Source of the DNA: Pricia antarctica | GTDB lineage: Bacteria; Bacteroidota; Bacteroidia; Flavobacteriales; Flavobacteriaceae | Reading direction: 5' to 3' | Length of the DNA: 64,000 bases | Assembly (NCBI GenBank): GCA_011050085.1 | Contig: DRGL01000054.1 | Coordinates: 1 to 64,000, forward strand | In this document: piece by piece, positions 57,916 to 64,000 of the stretch | Numbering within the stretch: position 1 is the first letter of the stretch | Layout of the letters: the number at the start of each line of letters is the position of its first letter | Notes under the pieces: model-generated | Database searches by the model: none | Told to the model about the DNA's origin: nothing | The model's input: the letters and a program-made list of their open reading frames with translations, nothing else | Position numbers and translations under genes: made by a program

Positions 57916-59415
57916 TTAACTGTAGGTCCTATCATGTGACTTGAGCTCATCCCATTCCTTCGTAGGGGCAAAATAGGATTTATCCCTCGGGTCAATATGC
58001 TGTTTTAAAACATCCTCGTTCAGTTCAATGCCCAAACCCGGTGCTGTCAATGGAACCGTAGCAAAACCTTTGTCAATCATTTTAAATCCGCCTACGGTCT
58101 TTACCAAATCTTCCCACCAAGGTAAGTCGACGGAATGGTGTTCCAAAGCCAAAAAGTTCTGGGTGGCAGCGGCACAATGTACATTAGCCATAAATGATAC
58201 CGGTGTGCCTGCCTGATGCATTGCCATGGCCACCCCGAATTCTTCTGCATAATCCGCTATTCTTTTGGTTTCTAAAAGTCCGCCGGACGAAGCAAGATCC
58301 GGATGAATAATATCTACCGCGCGTTGTTCGATCAAGGGCTTGAAATTTTCCAAAAGATAAATATCCTCGCCGGTCGTGGTCGGTGTTTCTATGGAATTCG
58401 TAATTGTTTTCCATTGCTCGGTATATTGCCAGGGCACCATGTCTTCGAACCAGGCCAAGCGATATTTTTCAAGGGCTTTGGCCATACGGATATTATTATT
58501 TAAGTCAAAATGGCCGTAATGATCTGTTGAAATAGGAATTTCATAGCCTACCATATTGCGTACATCCTCGACCACTTGTTGTAATACTTCCAAGCCTTTA
58601 TCCGTGATTTGAATTTGGGTAAAGGGATGCATGGTATTTCCGTAGCTCATAAAATTTCTCCGATCACCCCATTGGTTCAAATTTCCTTTTGCATCCTCCC
58701 AAAATTTACCATTTACAACGGTACCCTTTTTTCCCTTTAACTCGCCAATGGAAACATCCATTTTTAGCCAGGTATAGCCTTGTTCGTTAACACGGAAATC
58801 GATCAAACGTTTCTGTTCTTCCGGTGAGGAAGCTTCTGGGGTATCCGCATATAATCTGACCATATCGCGGTATCTACCTCCTAACAACTGCCAAGCCGGT
58901 ACGTTATATGCTTTGCCACAAAGATCCCATAGTGCCATTTCAACGGCACAAACGCCTCCCGCTTGCCGTGACTGTCCCCCAAATTGCTTAATACTCTTAA
59001 AGATTTTTTCTACGTTACATGGATTTTCACCTAGAATACGACTCTTCAACATAAGAGCATATCGTACATCGGCTGCATCCCTAACTTCACCCAGGCCATA
59101 AATATCTTGATTGGTATCGATTCGAATAATGGCGGTACCGCCCATGACATCGGTCAGGACATACCGCATGTCGGTAATTTTTAATTCTGAAGGTGAAGAC
59201 GCCCTATTGACTTTTCCGGTGGTATGGGCAACGGTATCCTCAAAGGAGTAGCCCATAAAACTGGATAGGCCCAATCCACCAATCGCGGTCTTTTTTAAAA
59301 AGCTCCTTCTGTCGTCTGAGGTTGAACGATGTTCCGCTTCTGCCCTCCTATTATCAGTATAGGTTTTTTCCTCGTTTTTAAATTTGTTGATTAATTGCTG
59401 TAGTTTATTTTCCAT
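57916..59415 (-). CDS. Tat-exported enolase-superfamily dehydratase, copy 2 (long form)
   Basis: This is a second exported mandelate-racemase-type protein, 499 residues. A 35-residue charged stretch precedes the twin-arginine motif DDRRSFLKKTAIGG (Arg36, Arg37), so the signal is internal by Tat standards. The barrel has Lys218 (WLKMD), metal ligands Asp298 (STDHYGH), Glu324 (WFEDMVP) and Glu350 (TTGEDIY), and the Asp373 / His400 pair (HPDLASSGG and MHQAG). An extra segment of about 50 residues (about 223-272) between the first barrel strand and the rest is not in copy 1. It follows the SusD gene by 99 bases. The residue set supports acid/sugar dehydration. It may take a different substrate from copy 1, because the loop near the base reads MHQAG rather than SPHM. 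Confidence 0.86.
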   Translation of the reverse strand: MENKLQQLINKFKNEEKTYTDNRRAEAEHRSTSDDRRSFLKKTAIGGLGLSSFMGYSFEDTVAHTTGKVNRASSPSELKITDMRYVLTDVMGGTAIIRIDTNQDIYGLGEVRDAADVRYALMLKSRILGENPCNVEKIFKSIKQFGGQSRQAGGVCAVEMALWDLCGKAYNVPAWQLLGGRYRDMVRLYADTPEASSPEEQKRLIDFRVNEQGYTWLKMDVSIGELKGKKGTVVNGKFWEDAKGNLNQWGDRRNFMSYGNTMHPFTQIQITDKGLEVLQQVVEDVRNMVGYEIPISTDHYGHFDLNNNIRMAKALEKYRLAWFEDMVPWQYTEQWKTITNSIETPTTTGEDIYLLENFKPLIEQRAVDIIHPDLASSGGLLETKRIADYAEEFGVAMAMHQAGTPVSFMANVHCAAATQNFLALEHHSVDLPWWEDLVKTVGGFKMIDKGFATVPLTAPGLGIELNEDVLKQHIDPRDKSYFAPTKEWDELKSHDRTYS

Positions 59416-59514
59416 TGTGCGTGCCTTTAATTTTTAAGTATTGTTCGAGTACGGCTTGGGCCATGATTTCCCGTGAGGACTGCCTTGACCCAATTATCCG
59501 TCCTAATCCTGTTT

Positions 59515-61047
59515 TTACTTATCCCACCAAACCTTGGTTTCCAAATTATCGGCACCCATTCTGGCTACGGCTTCATTTAAATTTGCAGTGTTCGTAGCAA
59601 TTTCTGAATTCGGGTACGTAAGCCGATTTATAAAATCACCGGAAATATCTTGCGATGGATACGGGTTGGGGGTTAAGGCCGGTATACCCGTTCTACGGAA
59701 ATTCGCAAAGGCCTCAGGACCATTTAGGAAACATGCTACCCAGTACTGTTCGTTGATTTGCTGAATTGCGTTTGCTGCGTCAAATGGATTTGCTGCCAAA
59801 TAGGTATCTATATCCGCAGCAGGAATTTCGGAAGCGGGATCAAATTGAACCATTAATTCCATATGCGCCCTTACCCCGGCGTTGAAATAATCGGATGGTT
59901 CTCCTGTAACCCAACCCCTTACCGCCGCCTCAGCTAGTAATAATTGGGTTTGGGCGTGCGTGATGACAAACATCGGTGCGGCCTGCTTGGCAACCCTGAA
60001 CCGATCAATCTGCGTAAAGGCGTAAAAACTCGGAAGACCCAAACTTTCTGCAACCGCACCGATAGTACCGTTATCATAGCCCATTGGCATGCCAATTTGA
60101 TCCGCTGGATCAGTAGATCCATTCTCTTGGGTCTGTTCAGGACCTGAGGTCGCACTCGTGTATCTGATTGCCAAGGCTCCCAACCTCGGATCATTGGAGT
60201 CTGCCAAAAAATCTATGAACGTATCTACTAGATAGATGTTATTGGCCTCGGTTGCATTTAAAAGGGCACCGTTGTTATTACTATAGTTGTTATCATGACG
60301 GATCACATAATTATCTTCATTGGACTGCATAATACCAGCCGCAAAGGCATCGCCTACAATTTGCTCCGCAAGTGCTGGATCTACTTCGGTAAGGTGCATG
60401 CCCAATCTAAGCAACAGGGAATTACCAAACCTTCTCCATTTCGCAATATCACCGGCGTACATCACCTCACTGGTTTCAACTTGTCCCGCTGCACTGAATC
60501 CCGCAACGGCTTCCTTCACTTCTTTGATCAAATCCAAATAAATATCTTGTTGAGCGTCATACTTTGGCAATACGATTTGCTCATAGATGCCTTTCCCGGC
60601 TTCCGAATAGGGTATATCTCCATATTCATCGGTCAATATCATAAAGGTCAGTGCCTTTACGAGTCTGGTCATACTTTTAAGATTGGGTCGGTCTGCAACG
60701 CCTTCCTGTTCCAATTGTCCCAAAATATCGCCCGTATTCTTAATCACGTTTTCATAATACTTCACCCAATGATCATCGGTAACATCCCTATTGTCCTGAT
60801 TATAGTTTGCGCCTGTCAGTACTCCGGAGTTCGGGGAAATGACCTGTTGCACAATACCAAGGTCATAGATTAGTTGAGCATTCGAAAACGAACTATTGAT
60901 AATCGCATTGTTCAGTAGAAAAACCGGACTGACACTGGCACTCGTAGGATCTACCGAATTTGTATTTATCTCTTCAAAATTCTTATCGCAAGACACTGCC
61001 ATCATGACAATCGCTATTGCAAAACAAATGTTATATATTTTTTTCAT
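59515..61047 (-). CDS. susD: SusD-like lipoprotein, second system (SusD_2-like)
   Basis: This surface lipoprotein partners the adjacent SusC. A lipobox ends VSC (Cys20), followed by DKNFEEINTNSVDPTSASVSP, the start typical of the SusD-like_2 group. TPR-type helices include KSMTRLVKALTFMILTDEYGDIPYSEAGKG and RRFGNSLLLRLGMHL. TQLLLAEAAVRGWVTG and WVACFLNGPEAFANFRRTGIPAL are further hallmarks. It has 510 residues. It is 11 bases after susC and 99 bases before the enolase-superfamily gene, so it leads the sugar-acid unit. It is of a different sequence type from the SusD at 15155-16690, so the two uptake systems were acquired separately and probably carry different cargo. Confidence 0.93.
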   Translation of the reverse strand: MKKIYNICFAIAIVMMAVSCDKNFEEINTNSVDPTSASVSPVFLLNNAIINSSFSNAQLIYDLGIVQQVISPNSGVLTGANYNQDNRDVTDDHWVKYYENVIKNTGDILGQLEQEGVADRPNLKSMTRLVKALTFMILTDEYGDIPYSEAGKGIYEQIVLPKYDAQQDIYLDLIKEVKEAVAGFSAAGQVETSEVMYAGDIAKWRRFGNSLLLRLGMHLTEVDPALAEQIVGDAFAAGIMQSNEDNYVIRHDNNYSNNNGALLNATEANNIYLVDTFIDFLADSNDPRLGALAIRYTSATSGPEQTQENGSTDPADQIGMPMGYDNGTIGAVAESLGLPSFYAFTQIDRFRVAKQAAPMFVITHAQTQLLLAEAAVRGWVTGEPSDYFNAGVRAHMELMVQFDPASEIPAADIDTYLAANPFDAANAIQQINEQYWVACFLNGPEAFANFRRTGIPALTPNPYPSQDISGDFINRLTYPNSEIATNTANLNEAVARMGADNLETKVWWDK

Positions 61048-61058
61048 GATATAATTCT

Positions 61059-64000
61059 TTAAAATTTACAGTTTAGGTTAAACCCTATACTTCTGGTCGT
61101 TGGAACACCGGTAGATTCTAGTCCGGAAACGTTATCAGAACTATACCCAAATGAATCAGGGTCAATATTCGGCACCCACTTTTTAATCATCAGAACGTTG
61201 TTCGCGAACAAGTTGAGCGTTACCGACTGCAGTGGTGAGCCTTCCGGTATCAGCTTTCTTAGATTATAGCCAAAAGCAATCTGTCTTAGTTTCCAAAAAC
61301 CACTATTATAAACAATAGGTTCGATCAACTGTTGTGAGCGCACTACCTCCCAATACGTCTGTGAAGGCGTTGCTACGGTATTAGGTTCACCTGCCTCATT
61401 TACACCCTCGCCAATCACGCCGGTATCCCTACCTGGCAACGTCATTTTATGTAAACCATGCCTGACCGCATTGAAGTTCGTGCCGGAAATCATTTTACCG
61501 CCAAGTTTAAAATCAACTAGAAATGAGGCGTTAAAATCCTTATATCTAAAACTGTTTGTAATACCCCCGATCCACTTGGGCAATGCGCTGCCAAAGTATA
61601 CAATATCATCTGTCCGTAAAGGCCTACCATCGGCACCAAAGATTTGCCTGCCCTGATCATCCTTCTTAAATCCAAATCCGGCCAATTGTCCTATTTCCTC
61701 TCCAACAACTTGATATAAGAAACCGTTGAATGCATGTGTACCTACCACTATACTCTCGCCGGGCTCATCAGTCAGCAGACTAATTACCTTGGTCTTGTTA
61801 TAGGATGCATTCAAATTAATATCCCATTGAAAATTGTCACTTCGTACGGGAACCAAGGTTAAAAGTGCTTCAATACCATCACTTCTACTTTCACCGCTGT
61901 TAATCAACGTGCTAATAAAACCGGAACCATTTGATATTTGCGCGGGTATGATTTGGTCAAAAGTACTTTTACGATACGCACTTACATCTAAATTAACCCT
62001 GCTTTCAAACATTCTAAGTTCAAGCCCTACTTCGGTTTCGGTTACACGGGCAGGTTTTAAATTGGTATTGGGTAATGTGCTTGTATTCGGACCGGCAACA
62101 GGTTGTAACTGACCATCGGAATTGGCAAATAAATTTGCATTGATCGTGTAGAACAAGGTATTGGAATATGGAGGGACATCGGTATCGCTTCCTACCTCTG
62201 CATAGGCTGCCCTTAACTTTCCGAAATTTAACCAACTAGATTCCAAGTTATTTGAAAATACGTAACTAGCGGATAAGGATGGATATAAGATACTTCTATT
62301 CGCAGGGGAAAGTGTTGAAAACCAATCATTACGAAGTGTTCCGGTTAGATACAGTGTTTCTTTAAAAGAAATATCGGCAGACCCATATAATGAGTTGACA
62401 GAACGCTCTGACAAATTATAAAACGGATCTTTTACACGTCCGTTCTGTACCGTATACAAATCACGTATAACAAAATCCGTAACATTTACGCGGTTCAAAT
62501 CAGCCCTACGATAAAGTCTGTTCCCACCGATGGTAAGACCTACACCAAAATCATCATTCAAGTCCTTATTAGCGGATAGCAGGAAATCTACGTTGGTTTC
62601 CCTAAATCTACGTACTTCTTGTGTAAATGTTCCGTTTACAAATCCGTCTGGCGCCGGACCCTGTGCGGCTTGTCCGGTGGGGAAGCCATTATAATCTTGG
62701 TCTCTTGACCAATAATCTTGCCCTACCCTAGCTTGTGCAAACAACCATGGGAAAAAATCATACTTAAGGGAAGCATTTCCGAAAATACGGTCGCGCCTAA
62801 TGTTGTTGAACTGTTCACTTAAGGTGAAATACGGATTTGTTCTATTTCTAAACCTCGAGTACACCAATTCATTTCCATTTGCATCGAATTTGTTGGCATC
62901 CAAAAGGTCTAAAGGCATCGAATTTGCCAAGTTGTACAATGCTACGGATATTGTATTATCTTGTTGACCAACGTTTGGAGGATTCGTATTTATCTCGTTC
63001 GAATAATTGATGCTTGTGGCAAAAGATAATTTATCCGTCAGGTCGTAATTCGCACCTAAACTCACATTAATACGCTTAAACTCATTGTTAGGGGTAATTC
63101 CCTTACTTTCTAAATTGGAAAGCGAAAGGTTAAATCCACCTCTTTCACTATTTCCGGACAGCGCAATAGAATTGGTAATGTCTAACCCATGACGATAGAA
63201 TTTTTTAATCCTATCATACTCTGGTGTATAAGGCACTTCGATACCATCAAATAAAATTTGGGTCAGACCGGGTTGAAATCTTTCCCCAAAAGACCATTGA
63301 CCCGATGTTGGATTTGGTGATGTTGGCCTGACTCCATTTTCACCCTGCCCGTATTGATCTTGATAATCAGTGAAATCTAAAGGGGTCTGGTCGGAAATAC
63401 TAAGGGTATAGTTAACCCCAATGCCCTGACCTACCCCACGGGTTTTTGTGGTAATCATAATAACACCATCTTTTGCCCTAGAGCCGTAAAGTGCGGCACC
63501 GGTTGCACCCTTTAAGATGGTCATGCTTTCAATATCATCTGGATTGATACTTGAAAAACCGTCCCCACCATCTGAAGTCACACCTCCACTGTTGGTTCCG
63601 AGCTCACCACTGCTACTACCTATACTGGTTCCAAAACTGGAATTATCAATAGGCACCCCATTGACCACAATAAGTGGATTGTTGGTTCCGGATATTGAAG
63701 ATTGACCTCTAATTCGTACTTTGGAAGAACCGCCCGGACCCGTACTAAGTCCCGATACGTTAACCCCAGCCACCTTACCTTGCAAGGAATTCATAAAATT
63801 GGAAGAACGGTTAACACTCACTTCCTCAGCATCCACTTTTGCGACGGAGTAGCCTAATTTTCTAGTTTCTTGTTTAATACCAAGAGCCGTCACTACCACC
63901 TCGTCAAGATTTTCCATGTCTTCAACCATGGTGACGTCTAAAGAGTTTGATTGGCCAGTAAGAATTTCCTGCCTAGCAAAACCTATGGAACTGAAAATTA
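61059..64000 (-). CDS. susC: SusC-like TonB-dependent transporter, second system (5' end cut by right edge)
   Basis: Outer-membrane importer of the second SusCD pair. The frame stays open upstream of the first in-window ATG (63929) to the window edge, reading IGFARQEILTGQSNSLDVTM, which is the end of the carboxypeptidase-like N-terminal domain; the start lies outside. The plug carries LDEVVVTALGIKQETRKLGYS, KVRIRGQSSISGTNNPLIVV and MTILKGATGAALYGSRAKDGVIMITTK, the SusC signature. The barrel ends SIGFNLNCKF. About 980 residues are visible. It belongs to the group whose plug has ALGIKRE-type wording, unlike the copy at 11983. The genes that follow suggest sugar acids or acid-containing oligosaccharides as cargo. 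Confidence 0.95.
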   Translation of the reverse strand, partial: IFSSIGFARQEILTGQSNSLDVTMVEDMENLDEVVVTALGIKQETRKLGYSVAKVDAEEVSVNRSSNFMNSLQGKVAGVNVSGLSTGPGGSSKVRIRGQSSISGTNNPLIVVNGVPIDNSSFGTSIGSSSGELGTNSGGVTSDGGDGFSSINPDDIESMTILKGATGAALYGSRAKDGVIMITTKTRGVGQGIGVNYTLSISDQTPLDFTDYQDQYGQGENGVRPTSPNPTSGQWSFGERFQPGLTQILFDGIEVPYTPEYDRIKKFYRHGLDITNSIALSGNSERGGFNLSLSNLESKGITPNNEFKRINVSLGANYDLTDKLSFATSINYSNEINTNPPNVGQQDNTISVALYNLANSMPLDLLDANKFDANGNELVYSRFRNRTNPYFTLSEQFNNIRRDRIFGNASLKYDFFPWLFAQARVGQDYWSRDQDYNGFPTGQAAQGPAPDGFVNGTFTQEVRRFRETNVDFLLSANKDLNDDFGVGLTIGGNRLYRRADLNRVNVTDFVIRDLYTVQNGRVKDPFYNLSERSVNSLYGSADISFKETLYLTGTLRNDWFSTLSPANRSILYPSLSASYVFSNNLESSWLNFGKLRAAYAEVGSDTDVPPYSNTLFYTINANLFANSDGQLQPVAGPNTSTLPNTNLKPARVTETEVGLELRMFESRVNLDVSAYRKSTFDQIIPAQISNGSGFISTLINSGESRSDGIEALLTLVPVRSDNFQWDINLNASYNKTKVISLLTDEPGESIVVGTHAFNGFLYQVVGEEIGQLAGFGFKKDDQGRQIFGADGRPLRTDDIVYFGSALPKWIGGITNSFRYKDFNASFLVDFKLGGKMISGTNFNAVRHGLHKMTLPGRDTGVIGEGVNEAGEPNTVATPSQTYWEVVRSQQLIEPIVYNSGFWKLRQIAFGYNLRKLIPEGSPLQSVTLNLFANNVLMIKKWVPNIDPDSFGYSSDNVSGLESTGVPTTRSIGFNLNCKF

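Noticed and set aside
59416-59514. Possible promoter between susD and the enolase-superfamily gene
   Set aside because: No TAnnTTTG box or strong repeat is visible in the 99 bases on the - strand; read-through from susCD is simpler.
61059-63929. A SusC gene starting at the ATG at 63929
   Set aside because: Upstream codons remain open to the edge and encode the end of the usual N-terminal domain, so the gene is cut by the window.

Overview
The window looks like a chromosomal segment of a member of the Bacteroidota, most likely a (marine) Flavobacteriaceae. Evidence: two SusC/SusD outer-membrane uptake pairs, Bacteroidota-type -7 elements (TAnnTTTG) in front of some units, many exported lipoproteins, and a housekeeping block FtsK - LolA - LptF/G - RibB of flavobacterial type. 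The genus is not determinable from the sequence alone. I see no tRNA, rRNA, CRISPR array, transposase or phage gene.

Layout. (1) 1-5221: housekeeping genes on the + strand (ftsK cut by the left edge, lolA-like, lptF/G-like, ribB with a decayed GTP cyclohydrolase II half). (2) 5357-11231: a leftward block with glycerate kinase, an exported aldose epimerase, a clan GH-A glycosidase, a GH43 enzyme and an exported Gfo/Idh-type oxidoreductase. (3) 11983-18823: susC-susD, a strong terminator, then a TPR/transmembrane/AraC-type regulator. (4) 19492-29783: a leftward L-arabinose operon in transcription order GH51, GH127, araB, araD, araA, galM, Na+/sugar symporter, ending in a 14-bp-stem terminator. 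(5) 30019-32929: a Nudix-fold repressor of the AraR/NrtR type, divergent from the arabinose operon, followed by a GH67 alpha-glucuronidase. (6) 33276-35240: an SGNH O-acetylesterase. (7) 35748-52822: a rightward run of ten tightly spaced genes, GH95, GH43, three CE1-like esterases, a type-B carboxylesterase, CE15 glucuronoyl esterase, GH43, an SGNH-esterase/GH97 fusion and a double CE1 protein. (8) 52885-64000: a leftward unit with a second susC (cut by the right edge) and susD, then two copies of an exported enolase-superfamily dehydratase plus an exported RraA/HMG-aldolase-like protein, with a BASS-family symporter and a small NTF2-like protein between them.

How it works together (inference). 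Blocks 3-7 are a polysaccharide utilisation locus for stripping side chains from a heavily esterified glucurono-arabinoxylan or related arabinose-rich hemicellulose. Nine esterase domains remove acetyl, feruloyl-type and glucuronoyl esters; GH67 removes (4-O-methyl)glucuronate; GH43, GH51 and GH127 remove alpha- and beta-L-arabinofuranose or xylose; GH95 and GH97 remove rarer L-fucose/L-galactose and alpha-galactose or beta-L-arabinopyranose caps. Released L-arabinose enters by the SSS symporter and goes through AraA, AraB and AraD. No endo-xylanase, arabinanase, xylA or xylB is present, so the backbone must be handled elsewhere.

The part most worth following up is block 8. Two enolase-superfamily proteins with twin-arginine signals and two RraA-fold proteins with Sec signals keep their key catalytic residues. 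They sit with a BASS transporter (a family that includes a Na+:pyruvate carrier) and a dedicated SusCD pair. This suggests a periplasmic dehydratase-plus-aldolase route for sugar acids, with import of the keto-acid product. I know of no described system with this arrangement, but the substrate and the chemistry are inferred only.
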